43,163 nt of DNA, from NCBI GenBank assembly GCA_015493765.1, contig WGCQ01000250.1, positions 1 to 43,163 of the forward strand, written 5' to 3'. Numbering within the stretch: position 1 is the stretch's first letter; every line of letters begins with the position of its first letter. The notes beneath the pieces are model-generated. The model saw only the letters and a list, made by a program, of their open reading frames with translations, did not search any database and was not told the origin of the DNA. The translations under genes and the position numbers were made by a program. Below are positions 14,116 through 23,279 of this stretch, one piece after another. The stretch comes from Deltaproteobacteria bacterium (GTDB lineage Bacteria; Myxococcota_A; UBA9042; DTJE01; S145-11).

Positions 14116-16797
14116 ATGAAACGAATCTTTAGTTTTATGGGTATAGTGGTATTGTTTGCCCTGACAGGCGGCAGTGCCTATGCCCTGGATTGCAGTGTCG
14201 GTGTAAAAATCGCTGATGATTGCAAGGCCATTGCAGGCGGCCTCGAAGGCTGCTGTAGTGCGGACGGCCGTTACAATGTGTGGTGCGAACAAAACAAGGA
14301 CAAAACCCAGTCGGCGTTGTGCCTGGTAGATTGTTCCACCCATGACAGGCCTGGTTACAACAAGTGCGGGTGGAATCCACACTTTGGTTACTACGATTGC
14401 GTGGATGACGGCGCTGACCCCTCGGGCAAGCATCCCTTGGCATGCCCATCGGACTGCACGCCAAACTGTAACGGCAAGGAATGCGGCTATGACGGGTGTT
14501 ACGGGCTGTGTGGGACGTGCCCGAAAGGGGAATACTGTGATGCCGGTAAATGCCAGGCATGTTCCTGTGATGGCCGGGAATGTGGCAGCGACGAGTGCGG
14601 CAATCCCTGTGGTACCTGCGCCGATGGCAAGGTATGCAACAAGGATGGTAAATGCGTGGCAAACGATAACCCCGGGATGTGCAGCCCGAATGATGATGCC
14701 ACCAAGGTGTGCGGCGCTAACGACACGGCATGCAAGACGATCCAGGATTGCACATGCCAGGTGGATAAGTACTGCTGTAACAAATCCGGGAATGCATGGG
14801 ACGATGTGTGTGTACAGGAGGCCCGGGAAAATTGTAACCTGGAGTGTAAATGCGTACCTGACTGTAAAAACAAGGAATGCGGTGATGACGGATGCGGCGG
14901 CACTTGCGGCAAATGTGCGGACGGCCAGTTCTGCCAGAAGCAAAAGGACTCCCAGGGCCATGCGACAGGAATGAAGTGTGTCCAGTGCACCGGCTGCAAC
15001 GACAAGGAGTGTGGCTATGACGAGTGCAAGACCGCGTGTGGTGGTTGTACCGGCGGCAAGTTCTGTGATACCGATGCCCACAAATGTATAGACCAGCCTG
15101 CGTACTGCGTAGAAAAGAATGGCCCGAATTGCGGTCAGAATTCAGGTGACTGTGACCCCAAACTCCTGGATTGCGTGTGCAACAAGGGCGTTACCTTCTT
15201 TACCGCTCCCGATCCCTATTGCTGCGGCAAGGATAAGGACGGTAATGCGCTTCCAAACTGGAAGTGGGATTTGTTCTGTGTTGTTGAATACCAGTACTGT
15301 GGTCTTTCAACGTATCACGATAGTTTCCAGGTGTGTCCATGCGAGCCAAATTGTAATGGCAAGGAATGCGGTGACGACGGATGCGGTGGCACCTGCGGTA
15401 AATGTGCGGACGGCCAGACTTGTAATGACAAGGGCAAATGCGTTTCCACGGTTGCCGGATGCGGTGATGGGAAATGTGATTCTGACAGTGGCGAGGACTG
15501 CAAGACTTGCCCTGACGACTGTGCGTGTCAGAACGGCCAGGTGTGTGACGCAATGGGTGAATGCGTGGATTGTACGGCAGAAGGCAAGACATTTCCCAGT
15601 GACCTGGGTGCATGCTGCGCCGGCCTGAAGGCGATTTCCACGGCGAAACCGGACAGTGACGGCAATTGCCCCTCCACACCATCTGTGGGTTCAAACCTGT
15701 GCACGAACTGCGGTAATGGTACGTGCGAGGCCGACAAGGGCGAAAACAAGTGCAATTGCCCGGATGACTGCAAGGCCGCGAATCCCAATTGCGGCGACGG
15801 CACGTGCGATGCCAATGCGGGCGAGGACTGCAACTCGTGTCCTGATGACTGCGCCTGCCAGAATGGCCAGGTATGTACCGCAGAGGGAAAATGCGTGGAT
15901 TGCACAACCGAAGGTAATTCCTTTGCCGTTGGAATGGGCAAATGCTGCACCGGCCTGAAGGCGATTTCCACGGCGAAACCGGACAGTGACGGCAATTGCC
16001 CCTCCGACCAGCCTGTGGGTGCAAGCCTGTGCACGAACTGCGGTAATGGTACGTGCGAGGCCGACAAGGGCGAAAACAAGTGCAATTGCCCGGATGACTG
16101 CAAGGCCGCGAATCCCAATTGCGGCGACGGCACGTGCGATGCCAATGCGGGCGAAAACTGCGGTACCTGCCCTGCGGACTGCAAGTGCGATTCCGGCCAG
16201 GTATGCCACAATAATGCCTGTTGTACACCCAAGACCTGTACTGACCTTGGTATTGAATGCGGTAATGCAGACGACAGTTGCGGTGGCACCCTGGATTGCG
16301 GCCAGTGCGATTCCGGCAAGACGTGCGTAAACGGAAAGTGCCAGGCGTCAACCGCTTGCGGCGATGGTACGTGCGATGCCAATGCAGGTGAAAATTGTGG
16401 CACCTGCCCTGCGGACTGCGCATGCCAGGACGGCAAGGTGTGCTACAGCAATACCTGCTGCACACCCAAGACCTGTGCTGACCTCGGCTTTGAATGCGGT
16501 AGTGCCAGTGACAGTTGCGGCGGGACCCTGGATTGTGGCCAGTGCCCTGCGGGACAAACCTGCCAAAGCGGCAAATGCGCCAGCCTGCCCACTGCTGATA
16601 ATGGCAGTGTTGACAACGGCAACGGCGTGCCTCCACAGTTCGATGCAACGGGCGGTGCGGATGCCGGCCAAAGCAATGGTGGTGGCGGAGGCGGCGGTTG
16701 TTCCATGGATGGTGGCCGCAGTAATTCCTCGGCCTTTGCCTTCCTGCTGATGCTGTTACTTGGTGGATTGATGGCATTCAGGCGTCGTTTCAACTGA
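14116..16797 (+). CDS. Secreted Cys-rich repeat protein with a MYXO-CTERM-like sorting tail
   Basis: 893 residues from the ATG at 14116, with GAGGAGGT 5 bases upstream and downstream of a consensus promoter. Signal peptide MKRIFSFMGIVVLFALTGGSAYA, cleaved near AYA-LDC. The mature protein is a string of Cys-rich modules: CNGKECGDDGCGGTCGKC-type repeats in the first half (about residues 115-450) and CGDGTCDANAGENCGTC-type repeats in the second, including a nearly identical 110-residue duplication. The Asp/Asn-Gly spacing suggests calcium binding (inference). The C-terminus has a Gly-rich stretch, GGGGGGCSMDGGRS, then a hydrophobic helix and RRRFN. That Gly-Cys, helix, Arg cluster layout is the MYXO-CTERM type, where the protein is cut and anchored at the cell surface through the Cys. 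Function unknown; probably a highly expressed surface protein. Confidence 0.85.
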   Translation: MKRIFSFMGIVVLFALTGGSAYALDCSVGVKIADDCKAIAGGLEGCCSADGRYNVWCEQNKDKTQSALCLVDCSTHDRPGYNKCGWNPHFGYYDCVDDGADPSGKHPLACPSDCTPNCNGKECGYDGCYGLCGTCPKGEYCDAGKCQACSCDGRECGSDECGNPCGTCADGKVCNKDGKCVANDNPGMCSPNDDATKVCGANDTACKTIQDCTCQVDKYCCNKSGNAWDDVCVQEARENCNLECKCVPDCKNKECGDDGCGGTCGKCADGQFCQKQKDSQGHATGMKCVQCTGCNDKECGYDECKTACGGCTGGKFCDTDAHKCIDQPAYCVEKNGPNCGQNSGDCDPKLLDCVCNKGVTFFTAPDPYCCGKDKDGNALPNWKWDLFCVVEYQYCGLSTYHDSFQVCPCEPNCNGKECGDDGCGGTCGKCADGQTCNDKGKCVSTVAGCGDGKCDSDSGEDCKTCPDDCACQNGQVCDAMGECVDCTAEGKTFPSDLGACCAGLKAISTAKPDSDGNCPSTPSVGSNLCTNCGNGTCEADKGENKCNCPDDCKAANPNCGDGTCDANAGEDCNSCPDDCACQNGQVCTAEGKCVDCTTEGNSFAVGMGKCCTGLKAISTAKPDSDGNCPSDQPVGASLCTNCGNGTCEADKGENKCNCPDDCKAANPNCGDGTCDANAGENCGTCPADCKCDSGQVCHNNACCTPKTCTDLGIECGNADDSCGGTLDCGQCDSGKTCVNGKCQASTACGDGTCDANAGENCGTCPADCACQDGKVCYSNTCCTPKTCADLGFECGSASDSCGGTLDCGQCPAGQTCQSGKCASLPTADNGSVDNGNGVPPQFDATGGADAGQSNGGGGGGGCSMDGGRSNSSAFAFLLMLLLGGLMAFRRRFN
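15619..16162 (+). repeat. 330-base intragenic tandem duplication
   Basis: The stretch 15619-15831 recurs almost base for base at 15949-16161 (offset 330 = 110 codons). The longest identical run exceeds 100 bases, so the duplication is recent or is kept uniform by recombination. It adds one Cys-rich module pair to the surface protein without changing the frame. Confidence 0.85.
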
Positions 16798-16807
16798 TCC
16801 GTATCGT

Positions 16808-16839
16808 GATGGCGGGGGGACGTGCTGCCCTCCGCCATC
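16808..16839 (+). terminator. Strong 12-bp hairpin after the Cys-rich gene
   Basis: GATGGCGGGGGG (16808-16819) pairs with CCCTCCGCCATC (16828-16839), 12 bp with one G-T pair and an 8-base loop. It lies 10 bases after the stop at 16797. The tail is TTCGAGGCTGTTT, not a true U-tract, so it may be a weak terminator or an mRNA-end stabiliser; ridA begins 14 bases later. Confidence 0.6.
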
Positions 16840-16853
16840 CTTCGAGGCTGTTT

Positions 16854-17240
16854 ATGCGATTTATCTCTACGAGGAAGGCCCCCAAGGCCATAGGGCCTTA
16901 CAGCCAGGCCGTTGCCGTGCCAAACGGCGAATGGTTGTTTTTATCCGGCCAGATCGCAATCGATCCGGATACGGGTGCGATGGTCCAGTCGTCAATAGAG
17001 GCAGAAACCGAAAGGGTTTTGCAAAACATGGACGCTGTTTTGACGGCCGCGGGTTTTACCAGAAAGGACGTGGTAAAGGTAAATGTTTACCTGAGCGATA
17101 TGGCAATGTTCGCCCGGGTCAACGCGGTTTACGAGGCCTTTTTTGAGGGCCACAAGCCCGCACGTGCAGCCGTGGCCGTGGCGTCCCTGCCCAAGGGGGC
17201 AAATATCGAAATCGAGGCCATTGCCTTACGAAACCAGTGA
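16854..17240 (+). CDS. ridA: RidA family enamine/imine deaminase
   Basis: 128 residues from the ATG at 16854, exactly the usual RidA length, with GAGG 6 bases upstream; the ORF track begins inside the hairpin. RidA hydrolyses reactive 2-aminoacrylate and related enamines released by PLP enzymes. The family features TRKAPKAIGPYSQAV and LFLSGQI at the start, the carboxylate-binding arginine in KPARAAV (Arg104) and the glutamate in IEIEAIA (Glu119) are present. Cytosolic trimer by family. It lies downstream of the surface protein gene, likely with some read-through past the hairpin. Confidence 0.93.
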   Translation: MRFISTRKAPKAIGPYSQAVAVPNGEWLFLSGQIAIDPDTGAMVQSSIEAETERVLQNMDAVLTAAGFTRKDVVKVNVYLSDMAMFARVNAVYEAFFEGHKPARAAVAVASLPKGANIEIEAIALRNQ

Positions 17241-17314
17241 TTTATCATCAAATGCCCACGAACGGGTGCAATATCCTGGCACCCGAATCCCAAAACAGGT
17301 ACGAGACAAGCCAT

Positions 17315-17696
17315 AGCCGGTGGAGCAGGCCGTAAGCCGGGTTCTGTGCCCCGAACGGTTACCCGAAACGGGGTGACGGTCATTTATCTGGGCCCGATGT
17401 TGCCACCGGGCTCAAGCGGCCCAACCCGGGGTGTACGGTCGGGCAAACCGCAGGCCGAGGCCTGACCCCTGTTCGGCCTTGCTCCAGGTGGGGTTTACCG
17501 ACGACCATGTCACCATGGCCGCCCGTGGGCTCTTACCCCACGGTTTCACCCTTACCAGGCAATGCCTGGCGGTCTGGTTTCTGTGGCACTATCCCTCGGG
17601 TTACCCCGGCTGGACGTTATCCAGCACCCTGCCCTGTGGAGCCCGGACTTTCCTCCATCCTGACGGACAGCGACCGCCTCACCTGCTCCGCCGGCC
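17315..17696 (-). ncRNA. rnpB: RNase P RNA (type A)
   Basis: Catalytic RNA of RNase P, which matures the 5' ends of tRNAs. Read on the minus strand, the 5' end has the P1 half CCGGcGGAGCAGG and the 3' end its partner CCTGCTCCaCCGG (plus-strand 17682-17694 and 17317-17329). The conserved core block GAGGAAAGTCCGGGCTCC follows the 5' half; AGATAAATGACC and CAGAACCCGGCTTACGGCC are near the 3' end. Total length of about 380 is standard. The ORF-track entries at 17431-17806 are translations of its complement. Ends are estimated from P1. Confidence 0.95.
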
Positions 17697-17703
17697 GGAA
17701 TAA

Positions 17704-17731
17704 AGATAAGGTTTTCGTACTGTTTTGGCAA
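17704..17731 (-). promoter_or_regulatory. rnpB promoter
   Basis: On the minus strand TTGCCA (17731-17726), a 16-base spacer and TTATCT (17709-17704). Transcription would start about seven bases on, at the first CCGG of the RNA. The -35 falls inside dyad copy 7. Confidence 0.55.
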
Positions 17732-17743
17732 GTAATTTTGGGG
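17723..17743 (+). repeat. TGACAGGTAATTTGGG box, copy 7
   Basis: TTTTGGCAAGTAATTTTGGGG, two changes in the TGACAGG core. It overlaps the -35 hexamer of the rnpB promoter and lies 23 bases beyond the malic enzyme stop. Confidence 0.55.
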
Positions 17744-17765
17744 CAACTCTCAGGACTGACTGCCC

Positions 17766-20042
17766 TTACAGGTCGAAAGGTCCTTTTTGGGCCTTCAGCA
17801 CAGTGAATGCGGCCAGGTTTACGATTGATTCCACGTCGGTCCCTGCCTGCAGGATATTGACGGGCTGGTCCATGCCCAACAGCACAGGTCCTATGGTCAC
17901 AGCACCGGCCATCTTGTCCAGGATCTTGTATGCGATGTTGCCGGAATCCAGGTTAGGGAAAATGAATACGTTCGGGGTTTTATCCCGCAACAGGGAAAAC
18001 GGATAATGTTCCTTGCGGAAATCCACGTCCAGGGCCACGTTTGCCTGCATCTCGCCGTCGATCGGCAGTTTTGGCGCCGTTTCGTGCACGATCCTGACCG
18101 CATCCCGCACCTTTTGCACACAGGGATGAGGCGTGGAACCGAAATTGGAAAAACTCAGCATGGCGATCACGGGTTTCAGGTTGAATGCACGCACGAAATC
18201 CGCGGTTCGTATGGCCACGTGTGCCAGGTCCTCGGCGCTGGGCTCGATCATCACCGTGGTATCGGCAAAGAAATACACATAACGTTTCAGCATCACAATA
18301 TAGATGCCGAATACTTTCTGGTCCGGTTTTACACCCAAAATACGCATTGCAGGCCGCAGGTTGTCCCTGTACGTGGTTGTCAGGCCCTGGACAATGCCAT
18401 CAGCCTTGCCCTCGTGCACCATCATCAAGGCGAAATTGATCGGCGAACGCATGTGAATCTTGGCCGAGGCCCGGGTCACGCCGTCACGTTGCCGCATTTT
18501 GAAATAGGCGTTGATGAACTGTTTGCGGTAACTGCTGTACATGGGGTCCACGATCGTGATCGACTTGGGGTCCAGTTCTTCGGCATCGAACACGGCCTGG
18601 ATCTTGTCCTTGCGCCCCACCAAGACCGGCCTGGCGATCCCTTCGGCCACCATCCTGGCCGCGGCCCTGACAACCTTGGGTTCGTCCCCCTCCGGGAATA
18701 TGATCCGTTTCGGGTCCAACGCGGCCTTGTCCCTGATCTTACGGCTGATGATCGATGCCGGGTGGATTCGGGCCTCCAACTGCCTGCGATATTCGTCCAT
18801 GTCAGGCAGCGGGTTGCGCGCCACGCCTGATTTAATAGCAGCCTCGGCCACTGCCGGTGCCTCCCACAACAGCACCCGGTAATCAAAGGGCTTGGGTATG
18901 ATGTAATCCCTGCCGAAATGGAAGCGCTCGCCGCTGTAGGCCTCGGATACCTGGTCCGGAACCTCCTCCCTGGCCAGTTTTGCCAGGGCCATGGTCGCGG
19001 CGACCTCCATTTCCGCGTTGATCGTGGTGGCCCTTACGTCCAACGCCCCGCGAAAGATGAACGGAAAACCCAGCACGTTGTTGACCTGGTTCGGGTAATC
19101 GGAGCGCCCGGTTGCCATGATCGCATCCGGCCGTACCCGCTTTGCCACGTCGTACGTGACCTCCGGGTCCGGGTTGGCCATGGCAAAGATGATCGGGTCA
19201 GGCGCCATGGACTTCAGCATCTCCTCGGTCACGATGTTTGCCACGCTCACACCCAAAAACACGTCCGCGCCCTTCATGGCATCGGCCAGGGTACGTGCAT
19301 CCGTGTCCTGTGCAAATGCCTCCTTGTACGGGTTCATGCGTTCCTTGCGTCCCTTGTAGATCACGCCGCGGCTGTCCACCATGGTGATGTTCTCACGCTT
19401 GATACCCAGGCGCATGAAGTGCCTGGCGCACGCGATCCCCGCAGCCCCTGCGCCCATTACCACCAGCCTGGTTTCCTCGGCTTTCCTGTTGGTCAGGTAC
19501 AGCGCATTCACCAGGCCTGCGCCTGCGATGATCGCCGTCCCATGCTGGTCGTCGTGAAACACCGGTATATCCAGCATGCCTTTCAATTTTTCCTCGATAT
19601 AGAAGCACTCCGGTGCCTTGATGTCCTCCAGGTTGATCCCGCCGAAGGTCCTGCCTATGGCCTTTACCGCGGCGATCATTTCATCCGGGTCCTTGGTGTC
19701 CACCTCGATGTCGGTCGCATCCACGTCGGCAAAGCGCTTGAACAGCACGCCCTTGCCCTCCATCACGGGTTTTGCCGCCAGGGGTCCGATGTCACCCAGG
19801 CCCAGGACCGCGGTGCCGTTCGAGATCACGGCAACCAGGTTGCCCTTGCCCGTGTACTTGTACACGTCATCGGGATTCGCCTCGATCTCCCGGCACGGTT
19901 CAGCCACGTACGGCGTATAAGCGATCGACAGGTCACGCTGTGTCAGACACGGTTTGCTGGGGATGATCTCCAGTTTTCCAGGCCTGCCCTTGGAATGGTA
20001 ATCCAGGGCATCCTGCTTTTTAACCTTTATTCCCATTGCCAT
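17766..20042 (-). CDS. maeB: NADP-type malic enzyme fused to a phosphotransacetylase-like domain (MaeB)
   Basis: 758 residues from the ATG at 20042 (GGAGG 5 bases upstream); E. coli MaeB has 759. Oxidatively decarboxylates malate to pyruvate in the cytosol. Residues 1-410 are the malic enzyme: [12 protein letters not shown] with the catalytic Tyr, the metal site around FHDDQHGTA, and the dinucleotide loop [10 protein letters not shown]. From about 430 to the end runs a phosphate-acetyltransferase-like domain ([29 protein letters not shown]), which in MaeB is regulatory (acetyl-CoA sensing) rather than catalytic. Which cofactor is preferred cannot be read by eye. It is transcribed towards rnpB; no clear promoter was found upstream, only TTGACT with a poor TACACC. 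Confidence 0.93.
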   Translation of the reverse strand: MAMGIKVKKQDALDYHSKGRPGKLEIIPSKPCLTQRDLSIAYTPYVAEPCREIEANPDDVYKYTGKGNLVAVISNGTAVLGLGDIGPLAAKPVMEGKGVLFKRFADVDATDIEVDTKDPDEMIAAVKAIGRTFGGINLEDIKAPECFYIEEKLKGMLDIPVFHDDQHGTAIIAGAGLVNALYLTNRKAEETRLVVMGAGAAGIACARHFMRLGIKRENITMVDSRGVIYKGRKERMNPYKEAFAQDTDARTLADAMKGADVFLGVSVANIVTEEMLKSMAPDPIIFAMANPDPEVTYDVAKRVRPDAIMATGRSDYPNQVNNVLGFPFIFRGALDVRATTINAEMEVAATMALAKLAREEVPDQVSEAYSGERFHFGRDYIIPKPFDYRVLLWEAPAVAEAAIKSGVARNPLPDMDEYRRQLEARIHPASIISRKIRDKAALDPKRIIFPEGDEPKVVRAAARMVAEGIARPVLVGRKDKIQAVFDAEELDPKSITIVDPMYSSYRKQFINAYFKMRQRDGVTRASAKIHMRSPINFALMMVHEGKADGIVQGLTTTYRDNLRPAMRILGVKPDQKVFGIYIVMLKRYVYFFADTTVMIEPSAEDLAHVAIRTADFVRAFNLKPVIAMLSFSNFGSTPHPCVQKVRDAVRIVHETAPKLPIDGEMQANVALDVDFRKEHYPFSLLRDKTPNVFIFPNLDSGNIAYKILDKMAGAVTIGPVLLGMDQPVNILQAGTDVESIVNLAAFTVLKAQKGPFDL

Positions 20043-20235
20043 GGTTTCCTCCATTTGATTCAAGGTCTGCATTGGGTGTAACCCCTTGGTTCGTCATAGT
20101 CAAGAATAATCCATATTTTTTTTGACAAGTGATAGTTTTTGACCGGCCTCTCCAAAGGGTCAGGGATAAACATCTTTTATAACTCGCTTATTTTAAAGGC
20201 TTTTTTGTTGCCAATCCAAACTTGCTGCAAATGCA

Positions 20236-20264
20236 TTGACAAATCCGAAATCACTCAATATACT
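20236..20264 (+). promoter_or_regulatory. tRNA-Val promoter
   Basis: TTGACA (20236-20241), 17-base spacer, TATACT (20259-20264). Transcription would start near 20271, ten bases before the mature tRNA. A weak relative of the dyad core (TTTGACAAGTGAT) lies further up at 20121. Confidence 0.8.
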
Positions 20265-20280
20265 AACTGCTGTTCTTTGC

Positions 20281-20352
20281 GGGCGATTAACTCAGCGGGA
20301 GAGTGCTACCTTCACACGGTAGAAGTCACTGGTTCAAATCCAGTATCGCCCA
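20281..20352 (+). tRNA. tRNA-Val, anticodon CAC
   Basis: Acceptor stem GGGCGAT with ATCGCCC and discriminator A; D-arm ACTCAGCGGGAGAGT; anticodon stem CTACC/GGTAG with loop TTCACAC, giving anticodon CAC (reads GUG); T-arm ACTGG-TTCAAAT-CCAGT. No CCA is encoded (CCG follows), so the 3' end is added after transcription. The ORF 20139-20405 across it is not a gene. Confidence 0.96.
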
Positions 20353-20401
20353 CCGGTTGCTTTACCGCTCTTCAACACAGTTGTGACCTTGATTTTATGG
20401 C

Positions 20402-21628
20402 ATGAGATCCTTTGAATACCATAACCCGACACGGGTTGTGTTCGGCCCGGGCAGGGTAAAAACCCTTACTGACAGGATTGCGCCTTTGCGCACAGCGGGC
20501 GTGCTGGGTGAGCGGTGCATGGTGGTCTATGGGTCGGACCGGGTACTGGACTCGGGCCTGTTGGGGTTGGTGGAAGGCCAGTTGAAGGCTGCGGATTGTG
20601 CGGTTGTGCGGTTCGGCGGGGTCAGGCCCAATCCCAGGCTTGATACCTTGACACGGGCCATTGAACAAATACGGGACCATGGTGTCAATTGGGTGCTGGC
20701 CCTGGGCGGTGGCAGCGTGATCGACCTGTCCAAGGCAGCGGCGGCGGGCGTGATGTACCCCGGGGAGCCGTGGGACATGGTATTCCACGGCCAGGCGCAC
20801 TACCGGCCACCCACGGAGGCCCTTCCCATGGTTGCAATCCCTACGCTTGCGGCCACGGGTTCGGAAATGGACCCCATTGCCGTGATAACGAACACCGGGA
20901 CACGGCAAAAGTCCTTCATCCGTTCCGATGCCATATTCCCCGTATTGTCGATACTGGACCCTGAACTGACCGTGAGCGTGCCTCCTGACCAGACCGCTTA
21001 CGGCGTGTCGGACATGATCAGCCACGTTACGGAAACCTATTTCAACGGTCCGGGCAACACGCCCTTGCAGGACGGTTTTGCCGAGTCCGTGGTACGAGTG
21101 GCCTTGAAATACGGTGCATTGGCTGTGAAAAACGGGGCTGACATCCGGGCCAGGACGCAGTTGCAATGGGCCGCCACGGTCGCACTTAACGGGTGGGTCC
21201 AGGCGGGCGCTGACGGTCCTTTTGTGGTGCATGCCATTGAACATGTGCTTTCAGCGTGGTATGATATTGCCCATGGTGCTGGTCTGGCCGTATTGAACCC
21301 GGCATGGATGCTGTGGGCCGGCCGGCAAAATCCTGAAAAATTTGCATCCTTTGCAAGGCGTGTGCTTAATGTACGCGATGAAAACGATGCCGATGCCGCG
21401 GCCAGGGGCGCTGTTGAACTGAGGAAGCGCTTTCAGGCCATGGGACTCCCCGTGACGCTTCAGGAACTGGGCGTGTCGCGTGATGACTGGACCGACCTGG
21501 CGGATACGGCCATTGCAACCGTGGGTCAGGGGCACGAGGGCCGGCGGGTCCTGCCTGCGATCCGTCCCATGGACAGGGACGCTATTGTGGATGTCTTTAT
21601 GCTTGCCTCACGGGAAGAATGGCTTTGA
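20402..21628 (+). CDS. Iron-containing alcohol dehydrogenase, YqhD/butanol dehydrogenase type
   Basis: 408 residues. Group III (metal-dependent) alcohol dehydrogenase reducing aldehydes with NAD(P)H in the cytosol. The start MRSFEYHNPTRVVFGPG is typical of the YqhD/Bdh branch; GGGSVIDLSKAAA is the cofactor-binding turn. The metal ligands are all in place: Asp204 and His208 (GVSDMISH), His277 and His291, with the 4- and 14-residue spacings known from FucO-like enzymes. The first in-frame start after a TGA is the ATG at 20402, 49 bases beyond the tRNA; it has no Shine-Dalgarno sequence and no clear promoter, so it may be read through from the tRNA or be leaderless. Substrate not predictable; length slightly above the usual 385-390. 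Confidence 0.9.
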   Translation: MRSFEYHNPTRVVFGPGRVKTLTDRIAPLRTAGVLGERCMVVYGSDRVLDSGLLGLVEGQLKAADCAVVRFGGVRPNPRLDTLTRAIEQIRDHGVNWVLALGGGSVIDLSKAAAAGVMYPGEPWDMVFHGQAHYRPPTEALPMVAIPTLAATGSEMDPIAVITNTGTRQKSFIRSDAIFPVLSILDPELTVSVPPDQTAYGVSDMISHVTETYFNGPGNTPLQDGFAESVVRVALKYGALAVKNGADIRARTQLQWAATVALNGWVQAGADGPFVVHAIEHVLSAWYDIAHGAGLAVLNPAWMLWAGRQNPEKFASFARRVLNVRDENDADAAARGAVELRKRFQAMGLPVTLQELGVSRDDWTDLADTAIATVGQGHEGRRVLPAIRPMDRDAIVDVFMLASREEWL

Positions 21629-21686
21629 CCTGTGGGTAATATTTGAAATTTTATGGTGTTTTTAGCAATTCACCGCAAGGAGGAGT

Positions 21687-22934
21687 ATGAATCTTAATGA
21701 ACTGAAAAAGATGAAGATCAAGGACCTGTTGGGCCTGGCCAAGGACCTGAAAATCGACGGGGCCAGGGGGATGAGGAAGCAGGAATTGATCTTTGCGATC
21801 CTGGAGGCACAGACCAAAAACAACGGCATGATATACGGCGAAGGTGTCTTGCAGATCCTGCCTGAGGGATTTGGATTTCTGCGGTCGGCTGACACCAGTT
21901 ACATGCCCGGGTCCGACGATATCTACGTGTCGCCATCCCAGATCAGGCGTTTCAACCTGAAGACCGGTGACACGGTGGCCGGCCAGATCAGGCCGCCCAA
22001 GGAAGGGGAGCGCTATTTTGCACTGTTGAAGATCGAGGTGATTAACTATGAATCACCCGAGATCGCCAAAACCAAGACCTTGTTTGATAACCTTACACCG
22101 CTGTATCCGAATGAACGATTCGTGCTGGAGTTTAATCCCCAGAACTACACCACCAGGATTATCGAACTGATGGCGCCCCAGGGCAAGGGCCAGCGTACCT
22201 TGATCGTGGCGGCACCCAGGACCGGTAAGACCGTGATGTTGCAGGATATTGCCCATGCCTTGGAGCGCAACCACAAGGAGGTGTACCTGATAGTCCTGCT
22301 GATCGATGAGCGTCCCGAGGAGGTCACGGACATGGAGCGTTCCGTGAAGGGCGAGGTGATCAGCTCCACGTTCGACGAACCCGCGGCGCGTCACGTGCAG
22401 GTCTCCGAGATGGTGATCGAAAAGGCCAAGCGGCTGGTGGAACACAAACGGGACGTGGTGATCCTGATCGACTCGATTACCAGGCTGGCACGTGCATACA
22501 ATACCGTGGTTCCACCGTCCGGCAAGATCCTGTCCGGTGGCGTGGATTCCAACGCACTGCATAAACCCAAACGATTCTTTGGGGCCGCGCGTAACATCGA
22601 GGAAGGCGGGTCCCTGACAATCATTGGCACCGCGTTGGTTGACACCGGCTCCAGGATGGACGAGGTGATCTTCGAGGAATTCAAGGGCACGGGTAACTGC
22701 GAGTTGCACCTGGACCGCAAGCTCATGGAAAAACGTATATTCCCCACCCTGGACATAAACAAGAGCGGCACCAGGAAAGAGGAATTACTGTTGGACCCGG
22801 TTACGTTGAACCGCGTATGGGTGTTGCGGCAGTTGCTGCACCCCCTCAATCCCATAGATGCCATCGAATTCCTGCTGGATAAACTCTCCAGGTACGATAC
22901 GAACAGGGAATTCCTGGATTCCATGAACCAGTAG
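21687..22934 (+). CDS. rho: Transcription termination factor Rho
   Basis: 415 residues (E. coli 419), start after AAGGAGGAGT. Hexameric RNA-dependent ATPase that ends transcription. N-terminal helical domain ([18 protein letters not shown]), cold-shock-like RNA-binding domain with GFGFLRS, and the motor with Walker A APRTGKT (Lys181, same number as in E. coli), Walker [11 protein letters not shown], the Q-loop region and [11 protein letters not shown]. Complete, and lacking the long insertion seen in Actinobacteria. Preceded by 58 bases from the dehydrogenase and followed by a repeat block. Presence of rho fits the scarcity of U-tract terminators in this window. Confidence 0.98.
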   Translation: MNLNELKKMKIKDLLGLAKDLKIDGARGMRKQELIFAILEAQTKNNGMIYGEGVLQILPEGFGFLRSADTSYMPGSDDIYVSPSQIRRFNLKTGDTVAGQIRPPKEGERYFALLKIEVINYESPEIAKTKTLFDNLTPLYPNERFVLEFNPQNYTTRIIELMAPQGKGQRTLIVAAPRTGKTVMLQDIAHALERNHKEVYLIVLLIDERPEEVTDMERSVKGEVISSTFDEPAARHVQVSEMVIEKAKRLVEHKRDVVILIDSITRLARAYNTVVPPSGKILSGGVDSNALHKPKRFFGAARNIEEGGSLTIIGTALVDTGSRMDEVIFEEFKGTGNCELHLDRKLMEKRIFPTLDINKSGTRKEELLLDPVTLNRVWVLRQLLHPLNPIDAIEFLLDKLSRYDTNREFLDSMNQ

Positions 22935-22944
22935 CCACTGAACC

Positions 22945-23245
22945 TGACACTGTTGCCGAGGCCGAGGCCGTGGCCGAGGTTTCCGGTCATAACGGGAGCC
23001 TTCCCGAAAGGCCCGCAGGGCCGTCCCGTAGCAGCCGCAGGCTGCGTCCCGATGCCAGAGGCCCGAGTCCGAGACCGTTGTCCGTGACCGTTGGCCGAGG
23101 CCGAGACCGAGCGCTCCCGATTACAACGGAAGCCTTCCCGAAAGGCCCGCAGGGCCGTCCCGCAGCAGCCGCAGGCTGCGTCTCGATGCCATAGGCCCGA
23201 AGCCAGAATTCAGTGGCCGAGGCCGTGTGGAGCGCAGGCGGACTC
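22945..23245. repeat. Second paired GC-rich dispersed element
   Basis: Two direct copies of the core (TTCCCGAAAGGCCCGCAGG ... GCAGCCGCAGGCTGCGTC) start at about 22999 and 23133, offset 134, in the same orientation as those at 8 kb. The flanks are GGCCGAGGCCG/GACCGTTGTCCG satellite, and at 23222-23245 CCGTGTGGAGCGCAGG, the inverse of the head at 263-290. It fills the space between the convergent ends of rho and the glycosyltransferase. No gene is here. Confidence 0.85.
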
Positions 23246-23279
23246 GCCTGCCTGTGAGCTGGGCGGCTCGTCCCGGTAT

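Noticed and set aside
14044-15081. Long minus-strand ORFs (345 and 525 residues) opposite the Cys-rich protein
   Set aside because: They are low-complexity shadows of the TGC/GGC-rich coding strand, with no signal, domain or ribosome site.
17431-17806. ORFs across 17.4-17.8 kb
   Set aside because: This DNA is RNase P RNA on the minus strand and its promoter.
20139-20405. 88-residue ORF covering the tRNA
   Set aside because: It includes the whole tRNA-Val gene and its promoter.
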